Part shown: positions 1 to 6,397 of the stretch, one piece after another | Numbering within the stretch: the stretch's first letter is position 1 | How the letters are laid out: each line of letters begins with the position of its first letter | Origin: Azoarcus sp. | GTDB lineage: Bacteria > Pseudomonadota > Gammaproteobacteria > Burkholderiales > Rhodocyclaceae | Length of the DNA stretch: 9,588 bases | Reading direction: 5' to 3' | NCBI GenBank assembly: GCA_031268685.1 | Contig: JAIRWW010000115.1 | Coordinates: 1-9,588, forward strand | Made by a program: the position numbers and the translations under genes | The notes under the pieces: model-generated | What the model was told of the DNA's origin: nothing | Seen by the model: only the letters and a program-made list of their open reading frames with translations | The model's database searches: none

Positions 1-1
1 G

Positions 2-985
2 CGGCTCGTCGCCCGTCTTCTCGATGCGCCGCTGCCCGCGCCTGAAGCGCGCATCCTGGCGGAAGGCCGCATTGCCGGTCTGGCGCTCTTGGGGCAGAAC
101 GCGAACTGGCTGGCCGATCATAGCTACCAGCAGGCCGACCTGGGCTTGCGCCACGGCGAAAACCGGGCCTTTTTCGGCGGAGCGGACTTTGCTTCTGTCC
201 GCATCGATACCGGCTCAAACGTGGATTACAAGGGCTATACCGTGGTCGCGGGCGAGGCCGTGAAGCGCGAAAAGGAAGATCAGTCTTTGCTCATCGGCGG
301 CTTTTTCGAGGGAGGCTACGGCGAATACGATGTTCATGGGAAGTTCGGCCATCCCAGCCACCCGAACATGAAGGGCGAGGGCACCATGAATTACTATGGC
401 ATCGGCCTGATGGTGCGCCAGCGTTGGGACAAGGGCTTTCGCCTGGAAGGCTCGCTTCGCGGCGGGCGGCAGGAAAACAGATTCCGCTCCCGCGACCTGG
501 ACGATGTGGATGGGGAATTCGCCAAGTACAAGCTCGATGTGCCGTGGTTTGGGGCGCACCTGGGCGCGGGCTATGAATGGCAGGCCGATGAACACAACGG
601 TTTCGATACTTTCCTGCGCTATTACTGGGTGAGGCAGAACGGCAAGACCGTCCATTTGAATAAGGGCAGGGAAAGGGTGCGCTTCATGGACGATAATTCT
701 CACCGTCTGCGCGCGGGCGGCCGCTATACCCGCACTAAGGATGTTCACAGCGCGTGGTATCTGGGGCTGGCCTATGAGTATGAGTTCGATCATCGCGCCC
801 ATGCCCGCAGCATCGACGGCGAAATCGATGTGCCCGATCCGCGCGGCAGCAGCTTTGTCGGCGAAATCGGTATGGTTCTCCATCCCAAGGATCACGACCG
901 CTTTTCCATCGAGTTCGGCCTGCAAGGCTATGCGGGCAAGCGTGAAGGCGTCTCCGGCGGGGCGAGGCTGGGCTGGAAGTTCTGA
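2..985 (+). CDS. Autotransporter beta-barrel domain, C-terminal part (5'-truncated by window edge)
   Basis: The frame is open from the window edge to a TGA at 983-985, giving 327 residues of a longer protein. The first internal start codon in the frame is a TTG at 89 inside conserved sequence, so it is not taken as a start. The segment reading ARILAEGRIAGLALLGQNA, just before the barrel, resembles the linker and first strand of autotransporter translocator domains. The rest alternates aromatic and glycine-rich strands (GGFFEGGYGEYD, MNYYGIGLMVRQRW, LGAGYEW, GGRYTRT, YLGLAYEYEFDH) and ends in GWKF. A terminal aromatic residue is the classical BAM signal of outer-membrane barrels. About 290-300 residues is a normal barrel size. 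By family knowledge it would insert in the outer membrane and secrete or display an upstream passenger, which lies outside the window, so its function is unknown. It is followed by a terminator hairpin shared with the convergent PEP-CTERM gene. Confidence 0.85.
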   Translation, partial: RLVARLLDAPLPAPEARILAEGRIAGLALLGQNANWLADHSYQQADLGLRHGENRAFFGGADFASVRIDTGSNVDYKGYTVVAGEAVKREKEDQSLLIGGFFEGGYGEYDVHGKFGHPSHPNMKGEGTMNYYGIGLMVRQRWDKGFRLEGSLRGGRQENRFRSRDLDDVDGEFAKYKLDVPWFGAHLGAGYEWQADEHNGFDTFLRYYWVRQNGKTVHLNKGRERVRFMDDNSHRLRAGGRYTRTKDVHSAWYLGLAYEYEFDHRAHARSIDGEIDVPDPRGSSFVGEIGMVLHPKDHDRFSIEFGLQGYAGKREGVSGGARLGWKF

Positions 986-1013
986 AACAGTTGATCGATC
1001 TGGTGTGCGGCAG

Positions 1014-1043
1014 GAAAGCCCGCCGCACACGCGGCGGGCTTTC
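1014..1043. terminator. Intrinsic terminator hairpin between convergent genes
   Basis: A perfect 13-bp inverted repeat (left arm GAAAGCCCGCCGC at 1014-1026, loop ACAC, right arm 1031-1043) lies 28 nt after the autotransporter stop and 66 nt beyond the PEP-CTERM stop on the other strand. The stem is very GC-rich and its right arm ends in CTTTC on both strands. The symmetry suits a bidirectional terminator. A long run of T after the stem is missing, so efficiency is inferred. Confidence 0.75.
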
Positions 1044-1109
1044 TGGGCAGGCATTGGGGCAGACCCGGAATCAGTATGAAACGCTGTGCGTGTTTTCTGG
1101 AAATGGCGC

Positions 1110-1913
1110 TCAGGCTGGACGGCGGCGCCGCGCGGTAGCGCCTGCCACGGCCAGCCCGGCCAGCATCATGGCCCAGCTTGCGGGTTCGGGTACGGCCGGC
1201 GGGTTGTAGGCCTCGTAGGCGTTGGCGAAGTAGAGAAAATCCTGCGCCGGCGAGCCGTTGTACGAGCTTACGTTCATCACAAAAACGCTGTAGTTGCCGA
1301 TTTCGCTGTAATAGGCGTCCGGGTTGTATACGGTCGTCCAATAGTCCGCGCCGTTGATTGCCAGCAAGTCTTTCAGGTAGGGGTTGTTGTTCCAACTCGT
1401 GCTGGATTCGCTTGCGTACATGTCGCCCATCAGGAAGCGGGTTGCGCTTTGCAGGGTGCTCATGTCGGCATTGGATGTCACCAGCATTTGGTCTGATGCC
1501 GCCATTGCGTAGAGGTATGCCGCGCCGACCGTCAGGGCCGTGCCGCTGGTCGTCATGCTCATTCCGTTGGAGTAGTTGAGCTGCGCTGTCGAGGTGTAGG
1601 CATAGGATTTTTGGTCCGGCTCTACGCAAAACGTCCAGAACGAGGGGTTTGGATATTTGCCGCCATGGTTGGCGCCGTAGGCGCCGATGTCGGCGAATGC
1701 GAATTTGGCATTGGGGTCGTTGGCAATGTCGTTGCTGCCCAGGATGAAATGGATGCCCGTATTGCCGTTCAGGCTGTTGAACGAATCTTTGATGGATTGG
1801 GCATCCAGGCTGATATTAGAGATGATTTCGGCGGACGCTGTACCGCAAGCTCCGGCTAAAAGGGTGATGGCGATGACTTGTGCGGCAGGGCTTGGTTTTG
1901 TGCGGCGCTTCAT
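1110..1913 (-). CDS. PEP-CTERM sorting domain-containing exported protein
   Basis: Encodes 267 aa. The start at 1913 is chosen because it opens a Sec signal peptide (MKRRTKPSP, a hydrophobic stretch, then GTASA with cleavage after about residue 28) and has GAGGA at 1923-1927 upstream. The same frame extends further upstream without a stop, but that part is charged and unlike a signal peptide. The C-terminus is a classical PEP-CTERM tripartite signal: VPEP at 241-244, a hydrophobic helix at about 246-261, and RRRR at 262-265. Known role of this signal: recognition and processing by an inner-membrane exosortase, usually linked to exopolysaccharide or surface attachment. The exosortase is not in this window. 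The mature body is rich in Asn, Ser, Tyr and Ala with one cysteine (C96 in FWTFCVEP); I recognise no catalytic domain. The gene is monocistronic, convergent with the autotransporter and divergent from flgB. An extracellular structural or matrix protein is an inference. Confidence 0.85.
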   Translation of the reverse strand: MKRRTKPSPAAQVIAITLLAGACGTASAEIISNISLDAQSIKDSFNSLNGNTGIHFILGSNDIANDPNAKFAFADIGAYGANHGGKYPNPSFWTFCVEPDQKSYAYTSTAQLNYSNGMSMTTSGTALTVGAAYLYAMAASDQMLVTSNADMSTLQSATRFLMGDMYASESSTSWNNNPYLKDLLAINGADYWTTVYNPDAYYSEIGNYSVFVMNVSSYNGSPAQDFLYFANAYEAYNPPAVPEPASWAMMLAGLAVAGATARRRRPA

Positions 1914-2422
1914 GTTTGGTGTTCCTCGTTTTATTCGCTTCAAGGGAGGGGGAAGCGAAATCTCTCTATTGCTGATTCTAGCCGCCTTCGGTTTGCGTGA
2001 GTTGATCACGAATATCCGTATTTTCCGTAATGTGGCGCTGCTATTGCCGTGCAAATGGGGGGAAGGTTTTTCGGCGCAATGCGTGGATATTGGCGTGTTT
2101 CTGGCTTTTTGAAATGCCGAATAATTTCTCCCGGCCTGCGCCGGATAAAGTGTGACTTTTTACCTGTCCGGCAAATGTTTTTTTGTAATGCCGGAATGCT
2201 TTGCGGGGGATTTTTTTGCCGGTTTTGCTCCGCCAAGGGTGGAATATTCCGGTGTTTTTTCACGAATTAGCTGATGCTGATACTCCCATTGGAAGGTCAT
2301 GTCATTTCCAGGCAGTTTTCATGATGAATTGGCGGGTATTCCGCGGTCTTATTCGCGCAATGCGGGGAGAAAAGCGAGATTAGGATCGCTCTTACGATCA
2401 AGCCATAGTGCCTCGCATTAGC
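1914..2422. other. Gene-free divergent intergenic region with T-tracts and inverted repeats
   Basis: No convincing gene lies in these 509 nt; the short ORFs crossing it lack ribosome sites and recognisable sequence. It must hold the PEP-CTERM promoter (leftward), which I could not place, and the upstream control of flgB. It contains runs of 4-7 T on the + strand at 2067, 2106, 2157, 2178, 2211, 2223 and 2255. Inverted repeats are CCGGC-4nt-GCCGG (2131-2144), TCCGGCA-15nt-TGCCGGA (2167-2195), TGGAA-11nt-TTCCA (2290-2310) and GATCG-6nt-CGATC (2384-2399). The last ends 23 nt before the sigma-54 promoter. These may be activator sites or bent DNA, but that is not shown. Confidence 0.6.
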
Positions 2423-2438
2423 TGGCATGAATTATGCA
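2423..2438 (+). promoter_or_regulatory. Sigma-54 (-24/-12) promoter of the flgB operon
   Basis: The sequence TGGCATGAATTATGCA matches the sigma-54 consensus TGGCACG-N4-TTGCA at all but two defined positions. It has the invariant GG (2424-2425) and GC (2436-2437) separated by exactly 10 nt. Transcription would begin near 2448, leaving a leader of about 18 nt before the flgB ATG at 2466. Sigma-54 holoenzyme needs an AAA+ enhancer-binding activator; in flagellar systems this is a FleQ/FlrC/FlgR-type protein, not encoded here. Control of the whole flgB-flgI transcript from this site is an inference. Confidence 0.8.
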
Positions 2439-2465
2439 TTGCAAAGTGCGATATTGGGGGAGACG

Positions 2466-2879
2466 ATGAAAAACCTTCTCGAACGCGATTTGTCCGTCCA
2501 TAGAACCGCGCTGAATCTTCAGGCCTACCGGCAGCAATTGCTGGCGTCGAATATTGCCAATGCGGATACGCCGAATTTCAAGGCCCGCGATTTGCAATTC
2601 CGCGAGGCGATGTCGGCGGCTCTGGGCGGGCGGCAGGGGGGCGGGCCGCCGCTGGCTTTGATGATGACGCATGCCAGGCATCTGGAGAGCAAGCCGGGGA
2701 CGCCGGTGGATGCTTTCGTGCGCTACCGCAGCGAATGGCAGTCGGCGGTGGATGGGAATACGGTGAGCATGGATGCGGAGCGCGCCGCTTTTGCCGAAAA
2801 CACTGTGCATTACGAAGCCAGCATTACTTTTATCAACGGTCTGCTGCGAACGATGCAGCAGGCTATTACCGGCCAGTAG
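2466..2879 (+). CDS. flgB: Flagellar basal-body proximal rod protein FlgB
   Basis: 137 aa, the usual FlgB length. FlgB is a proximal rod subunit, exported through the flagellar type III apparatus and assembled in the periplasm with FlgC and FlgF below the distal rod of FlgG. The N-terminal rod signature is present ([10 protein letters not shown], then [16 protein letters not shown] at about residues 28-43), and the C-terminus has the expected helix ([20 protein letters not shown]). The start at 2466 is preferred over the in-frame ATG at 2427. The earlier ATG lies inside the sigma-54 promoter, upstream of the predicted transcript, and its 13 extra residues do not belong to the family. A G-rich ribosome site (GGGGGAG, 2456-2462) sits rather close to the ATG. 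It is the first gene of the operon, followed by flgC after 52 nt that include a small CCCG-TGG-CGGG hairpin. Confidence 0.95.
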   Translation: MKNLLERDLSVHRTALNLQAYRQQLLASNIANADTPNFKARDLQFREAMSAALGGRQGGGPPLALMMTHARHLESKPGTPVDAFVRYRSEWQSAVDGNTVSMDAERAAFAENTVHYEASITFINGLLRTMQQAITGQ

Positions 2880-2931
2880 GGGCGGCGTCCCGTCCCGTGG
2901 CGGGCCGGTGAAACACGAAGGAGCAAAAGCC

Positions 2932-3348
2932 ATGGACGGCAATATGTTGAACGTTTTCAGTATCGCCGGCTCGGCGCTTACTGCGCAGTCGATGCGCCTC
3001 AATACAACGGCTTCCAATTTGGCCAACGCCGATAGCGTTACATCTGAGGATGGCAGTCCCTACCGGGCCAAGCAGGTTGTTTTTGCCGCCCGGCAATTGC
3101 CGGATGCCGGGCCGGCCTCGGTCGGGGTGCGGGTGACGCAGGTGGTCGAGAGCGCCGCGCCGATGCGTTTGGTTTATGAGCCGAACAACCCCGCCGCCCG
3201 TGAGGATGGTTATGTCGAGATGCCCAATGTCAACGTGGTCGAGGAGATGGTGAACATGATTTCCGCATCTCGTTCGTACCAGAACAACGCCGAGGTGATG
3301 AACACGGCACGAACCTTGCTTCAGCGTACCTTGCAGATCGGCCAATAA
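2932..3348 (+). CDS. flgC: Flagellar basal-body rod protein FlgC
   Basis: 138 aa, the normal FlgC length. It is a proximal rod subunit exported by the flagellar type III system. The N-terminal signature reads [24 protein letters not shown], seen in two parts: the AGSALTAQ helix and the ASNLANADS loop at about residues 27-35. The C-terminal signature [17 protein letters not shown] followed by [15 protein letters not shown] is highly characteristic of FlgC. The start at 2932 has an ideal ribosome site (AAGGAG, 2918-2923, 8 nt before ATG). The frame is open further upstream into flgB, but that stretch is translated intergenic sequence. It sits between flgB and flgD in the conserved order. Confidence 0.95.
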   Translation: MDGNMLNVFSIAGSALTAQSMRLNTTASNLANADSVTSEDGSPYRAKQVVFAARQLPDAGPASVGVRVTQVVESAAPMRLVYEPNNPAAREDGYVEMPNVNVVEEMVNMISASRSYQNNAEVMNTARTLLQRTLQIGQ

Positions 3349-3389
3349 GTGCCGGCAGGCAAGATCATCCGCCAGCAGGAGAGAAATAA

Positions 3390-4052
3390 ATGAGCACTTA
3401 CGACAATACGGTTTCGCAGACCACGGATTTTTACGCCAATTTGCGGCGCCAGGAATCGAGCAGCCAAAAAACGGAAAGCGAGCAGAGCCGTTTTCTGACG
3501 CTTCTTACTACGCAGTTGCGCAACCAGGACCCCATGAATCCGCTGGAGAACGCGGAGCTGACGTCGCAACTGGCGCAGATGAGCACGGTGGATGGTATCG
3601 AGCGCTTGAATAAGATGGTGACGTCATTGCTCGGCACCCAGGAGATTTCGGACAATGCCGCGCTGGTTGGGCGCGGAGTGCTGGTCGAAGGCAAGGGGCT
3701 TACCTTGACCGAGGCGGGCGCGATAGGCGGCTTTGAACTGGACAGCCCCGCCGACATGGTGACACTGACCGTGCGCGATGCCAACGGCCTGCCGGTGGCG
3801 ACTATCGAGCTGACGAATGTGGAGGCGGGCGGCCATAACTATATGTGGGACGGCCTGGCCGCCGATGGTTCACAGGCGGCGGAAGGCGCTTACAGCGTGA
3901 CGATGGAGGCCAGCCTGGACGGCAAGCCGGTGACTGGCAAGACGCTGGAATTCGGATTTGTGACGAGCATGATCCGCGGGCCGAGCGGCGCCGATTTGCA
4001 AGTAGGCGCGCTGGGCATATTCAAGCTCGGCGATATTAGACAGATCCTGTAA
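3390..4052 (+). CDS. flgD: Flagellar hook capping/assembly protein FlgD
   Basis: 220 aa. FlgD forms the scaffold cap on which FlgE hook subunits polymerise and is later replaced by FlgK. The conserved N-terminal capping segment covers about residues 25-75 and includes RFLTLLTTQLRNQDPMNPLE and ELTSQLAQMSTVDGIERLN. The C-terminal half carries the FlgD Ig-like/Tudor-type region, with LTVRDANGLPVATIEL, a WDGLAADG turn (about residue 153) and a closing strand that returns to the second fold (TSMIRGPSGADLQVG, then LGDIRQIL). The ribosome site AGGAGAG (3377-3383) precedes the ATG. The stop is followed 16 nt later by flgE, consistent with co-translation. Nothing appears truncated. Confidence 0.95.
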   Translation: MSTYDNTVSQTTDFYANLRRQESSSQKTESEQSRFLTLLTTQLRNQDPMNPLENAELTSQLAQMSTVDGIERLNKMVTSLLGTQEISDNAALVGRGVLVEGKGLTLTEAGAIGGFELDSPADMVTLTVRDANGLPVATIELTNVEAGGHNYMWDGLAADGSQAAEGAYSVTMEASLDGKPVTGKTLEFGFVTSMIRGPSGADLQVGALGIFKLGDIRQIL

Positions 4053-4068
4053 AACAAGGAGAAAAATC

Positions 4069-5316
4069 ATGGGTTTCCAACAGGGATTGAGTGGCTTGAA
4101 TTCGTCTTCCCGCGCGCTCGACGTCATTTCCAATAATGTTGCCAATGCCAGTACGGTCGGTTTCAAGGAGGGCAACGCCATTTTTGCCGATGTTTATGCC
4201 TCGGCGCTTACCGGCGCGACTTCGTCGATACAGGTCGGCATCGGTTCGAGGGTGGCCGCGGTGTATCAGAAGTTCACCGAAGGTCCGTTGAATACGACCA
4301 ACAATCCGCTCGATGTGGCGATCAACGGGAACGGTTTTTTCGTGATCCGCCGCTATGACGGCACGACGGCCTATACCCGAAATGGGCAGTTGGATATCAA
4401 TAAGGCAGGCTACATCGTCACGCCTACCGGGGAGCAGGTGCTTGGGTACAAGGCCGACGATACCGGGTTTATTCCGAGTTCCGGCGGCACGATCGAGCCG
4501 CTTTTCGTGCCGCGCAACGAGATCGAGCCGAAAGCGACCACGCGCTTCGACATCAATGCGGCAAATTTGAGCGCCGATGCGACGCTTCCTACTGTGACGC
4601 CATTCGATCCGGCAAATGTAGACAGTTACAGCTACACGACTTCGGAGCCTGTGTTCGACAGCCTTGGCGGGAAACATTCGCTTTCGGTGTTTTTTGTGCG
4701 GACGGGGATCAATCCGAGTGAATGGGATGTCCATGCCGTGCTGGATGGCGATGCGACCACGGATAAGGTACTTGGCACTTCTCCATCGCTTTCCTTCGAT
4801 GGATACGGAAAACTCAGCCCGCCGCCCGGCCTGCTCAATTACACGGTGGGGCCGCTCGCCAACGGTGCGGCGAACCTCAACATCAATGTCGACCTGGATA
4901 AAGTGACCCAGTTCGGCTCGCCGTTCTCGATCAACGACAAATCGCAGGACGGTTATACCTCGGGACAGATTGCGGGACTCGTTATCAGCACGGACGGGGT
5001 TATCCAGGGGCGCTATACCAACGGCCAGACCAAGAATCTCGGCCAGATTGCGCTGGCGACTTTCCGCAGCGATCAGGGGCTGGTTTCGCTCGGCGACAAT
5101 CTTTGGGCCGAGACGCCGGAATCAGGCTCGGCGGTCGTGGGCCGCCCGAGCACGGGCCTCAACGGCGTGGTGTCTGCCGGGCAGGTCGAAGAATCGAACG
5201 TCGATCTCACCGATGAACTGGTGAAGATGATTATCCAGCAGCGTAATTACCAGGCTAATGCGCAGTCGATCCGCACCCAGGATCAAATTCTGCAAACCTT
5301 GGTGAATTTGCGCTGA
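4069..5316 (+). CDS. flgE: Flagellar hook protein FlgE
   Basis: 415 aa, close to the usual 400-430. FlgE is the subunit of the curved hook, the universal joint between rod and filament; it is exported by the flagellar type III system and polymerises beneath FlgD. The N-terminal D0 helix and rod signature (GFQQGLSGLNSSSRALDVIS, then NNVANASTVGFK) occupy residues 2-33. The FlgE/F/G core follows (LDVAINGNGFFVIR at 81-94, AYTRNGQLDI at 101-110). The middle, about 150-300, is the variable D1/D2 surface. The C-terminal D0 segment at about 370-415 includes ESNVDLTDELVKMI and QRNYQANAQSIRTQDQIL. An AAGGAG (4056-4061) lies 7 nt before the ATG. Codon use here favours AAT, GAT and GTT more than in flgG onwards. 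Confidence 0.96.
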   Translation: MGFQQGLSGLNSSSRALDVISNNVANASTVGFKEGNAIFADVYASALTGATSSIQVGIGSRVAAVYQKFTEGPLNTTNNPLDVAINGNGFFVIRRYDGTTAYTRNGQLDINKAGYIVTPTGEQVLGYKADDTGFIPSSGGTIEPLFVPRNEIEPKATTRFDINAANLSADATLPTVTPFDPANVDSYSYTTSEPVFDSLGGKHSLSVFFVRTGINPSEWDVHAVLDGDATTDKVLGTSPSLSFDGYGKLSPPPGLLNYTVGPLANGAANLNINVDLDKVTQFGSPFSINDKSQDGYTSGQIAGLVISTDGVIQGRYTNGQTKNLGQIALATFRSDQGLVSLGDNLWAETPESGSAVVGRPSTGLNGVVSAGQVEESNVDLTDELVKMIIQQRNYQANAQSIRTQDQILQTLVNLR

Positions 5317-5332
5317 GTCGTTGAAACGATGA

Positions 5333-5356
5333 CGGCGGGCGCGGAACGGCCCGCCG
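5333..5356 (+). other. GC-rich hairpin between flgE and flgF
   Basis: An 8-bp perfect stem (CGGCGGGC at 5333-5340 with GCCCGCCG at 5349-5356, loop of 8 nt) fills much of the 55-nt gap after flgE. No T-run follows and the flgF ribosome site begins 3 nt later, so full termination is unlikely. A role in partial attenuation or in stabilising the abundant flgE message is an inference. Confidence 0.5.
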
Positions 5357-5371
5357 CCTGGAGAAAGCATC

Positions 5372-6106
5372 ATGGATCGCGTGATTTACACCGCAATGAC
5401 CGGCGCCAAGAGCACGCTCGGTCAGCAGGCGGCGGTCGCCCACAATATCGCCAATGTCGATTCGGCAGGCTTTCGCGCCGAGCTGCACAAAATGCGCGCG
5501 GTGGAAGTGCAGACGCAGGCGATGCACACGCGCGCCTTCGTAGTGGATGCCAGCGTCGCGTCCGACTTTGCTGCTGGCCCGCTGAAATTCAGCGGGCGCG
5601 AACTCGACGTGGCTGTGCGCGGGCGGGGCTGGCTTGCGGTGCAGACGCCCGGCGGCAGCGAGGGCTATACCCGCAACGGTTCGCTGGAGATTTCCGCCAA
5701 CGGTGTGCTGCAAACCCGCGAAGGTTTGCCGGTACTGGGCGACGGCGGCCCGATTACGGTGCCGCCCGACAGCGAAATAGCCATCGGCAGCGACGGCACG
5801 ATTTCGGCGATCCAGGTGCAGGAAGGCATAGTCAATGAAGTGGGCCGCCTGAAACTGGTCAACCCGCCCGAGACCGAACTGGTACGCGGCGACGACGGCT
5901 TCTTCCGCCTGGAGGGCGGCTTTCCCGCGCCGCTCGATGAAGCGGTTACGGTGGCGGGCGGCTATCTGGAAGGCAGCAACGTCAACGTCGCCGACCAGAT
6001 GGTGCAAATGATTTCGCTCGCGCGCCAGTTCGAGATGCAGATGCGCATGATTACCAATGCAGAACAAAACGACCGCGCCGCTACGCAGGTGTTGGCGCCG
6101 CGCTGA
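5372..6106 (+). CDS. flgF: Flagellar basal-body rod protein FlgF
   Basis: 244 aa, typical for FlgF, a minor rod subunit at the junction between proximal and distal rod. The opening MDRVIYTAMTGAKSTLGQQA followed by HNIANVDSAGFRAEL is diagnostic of FlgF rather than FlgG. The shared FlgE/F/G core is present (GRELDVAVRGRGWLAVQT, GYTRNGSLEIS). The C-terminal signature is YLEGSNVNVADQMVQMI followed by ARQFEMQMRMI. The ribosome site GGAG (5360-5363) is 8 nt before the ATG. Its 3' side faces the unusual 376-nt repeat-filled gap, whereas most operons place flgG within a few tens of nucleotides. Base composition is strongly G over C on this strand, unlike flgG next door. Confidence 0.95.
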   Translation: MDRVIYTAMTGAKSTLGQQAAVAHNIANVDSAGFRAELHKMRAVEVQTQAMHTRAFVVDASVASDFAAGPLKFSGRELDVAVRGRGWLAVQTPGGSEGYTRNGSLEISANGVLQTREGLPVLGDGGPITVPPDSEIAIGSDGTISAIQVQEGIVNEVGRLKLVNPPETELVRGDDGFFRLEGGFPAPLDEAVTVAGGYLEGSNVNVADQMVQMISLARQFEMQMRMITNAEQNDRAATQVLAPR

Positions 6107-6132
6107 AAACTCAATGGCAAAGGAGCGTGCAG

Positions 6133-6192
6133 ACACCGTTCGGGCTGTGCTTGTAAATATGCAGATATAGGTGGGGCTGAGCTTGTAAATAT
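6133..6192 (+). repeat. Degenerate REP-like repeat fragments
   Basis: Two truncated units precede the full copies. The first is ACACCGTTCGGGCTGTGC and runs on to TTGTAAATAT (6133-6160). The second is GGGGCTGAGCTTGTAAATAT (6173-6192). Both repeat the left arm of the full palindrome but break off at TTGT, where the full arm continues into CGAAG, and both are followed by AAATAT. The same AAATAT begins each 143-bp repeat copy (6187 and 6344). This looks like repeated slippage or partial duplication of one unit. Confidence 0.65.
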
Positions 6193-6329
6193 ACAAACAC
6201 CGTTCGGGCTGAGCTTGTCGAAGCCCTTGATTCCATGTGAAATGCCCTTCGACAAGCTCAGGGCGAACGGCATTGTTCAGAGCTTCCTCAACAACTAAGC
6301 ATCACGGGAAAAAGGGGTATTCATCATGA
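6187..6329 (+). repeat. 143-bp direct repeat, copy 1 (carries REP palindrome, ribosome site and ATG)
   Basis: Matches copy 2 (6344-6486) at 137 of 143 aligned positions by hand alignment, with no gaps and an offset of 157 bp. The first 129 bp differ at only two sites (6233 C versus T, 6288 T versus C). It contains one long inverted repeat (6200-6270), the block GTTCAGAGCTTCC followed by AACAACTAAGCATCACGGG, and an AAGGGG ribosome-site equivalent. It ends at an ATG (6326) aligned exactly with the flgG start codon. It is probably a duplication of the region just upstream of flgG. Confidence 0.9.
6200..6270. repeat. REP-like long inverted repeat in copy 1
   Basis: Left arm 6200-6226 pairs with right arm 6244-6270 at 23 of 27 positions around a 17-nt centre. 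The only mismatches are two doublets, GG opposite GG (6207-6208 with 6262-6263) and CC opposite CC (6224-6225 with 6245-6246). Each arm can also fold on its own: 6206-6210 with 6222-6226 in the left arm, and GCCCT with AGGGC in the right arm. The arm sequence (TTCG, CTGAGCTTGTCGAAG) is a palindrome type seen widely scattered in proteobacterial genomes, often translated as RPEPVEG or ALSLSKG. Confidence 0.8.
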
Positions 6330-6397
6330 AACGCAATGACAACAAATATACAAACACCGTTCGGGCTGAGCTTGTCGAAGCCCTTGATTTCATGTGA
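6326..6397 (+). CDS. Possible 23-codon leader ORF started from the duplicated flgG initiation site
   Basis: An ATG at 6326, aligned with the flgG start in the 143-bp duplication, has its own ribosome-site equivalent (AAGGGG, 6312-6317, 8 nt upstream). It opens a 23-residue frame beginning MKRNDNKYTN and ending ALDFM before TGA at 6395-6397. The ORF runs through the left arm of the second REP palindrome and stops in its centre, so ribosomes on it would disrupt that hairpin. The peptide resembles nothing I know and is probably a by-product of the duplication. A translated leader that modulates flgG expression is possible but unproven. Confidence 0.25.
   Translation: MKRNDNKYTNTVRAELVEALDFM

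Noticed and set aside
215..1054. Minus-strand open frame of 279 codons opposite the autotransporter
   Set aside because: It runs through the terminator hairpin and antisense to a clear beta-barrel with a proper C-terminal phenylalanine; composition is that of a shadow frame.
2035..2050. Possible minus-strand sigma-54 site for the PEP-CTERM gene (GG-N10-GC spacing)
   Set aside because: Only the GG, CA and GC positions fit; the TTG of the -12 element and the first T of -24 are missing, so it is no better than chance.
2006..2263. Minus-strand ORF of 85 codons in the intergenic region
   Set aside because: Lys/Pro/Arg-rich translation of T-tract DNA, with no ribosome site and no recognisable domain.
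2396..2408. IHF-like sequence (GATCAA-N4-TAG) before the flgB promoter
   Set aside because: Two mismatches to the consensus and too close to the -24 element for the usual IHF position.
2427..2465. In-frame ATG at 2427 as the flgB start
   Set aside because: It lies between the -24 and -12 elements of the sigma-54 promoter, upstream of the predicted transcript, and adds residues not found in FlgB.
5255..6196. Minus-strand open frame of 313 codons opposite flgF
   Set aside because: Same type of shadow; its start lies in the repeat region and its sequence shows no recognisable protein features.
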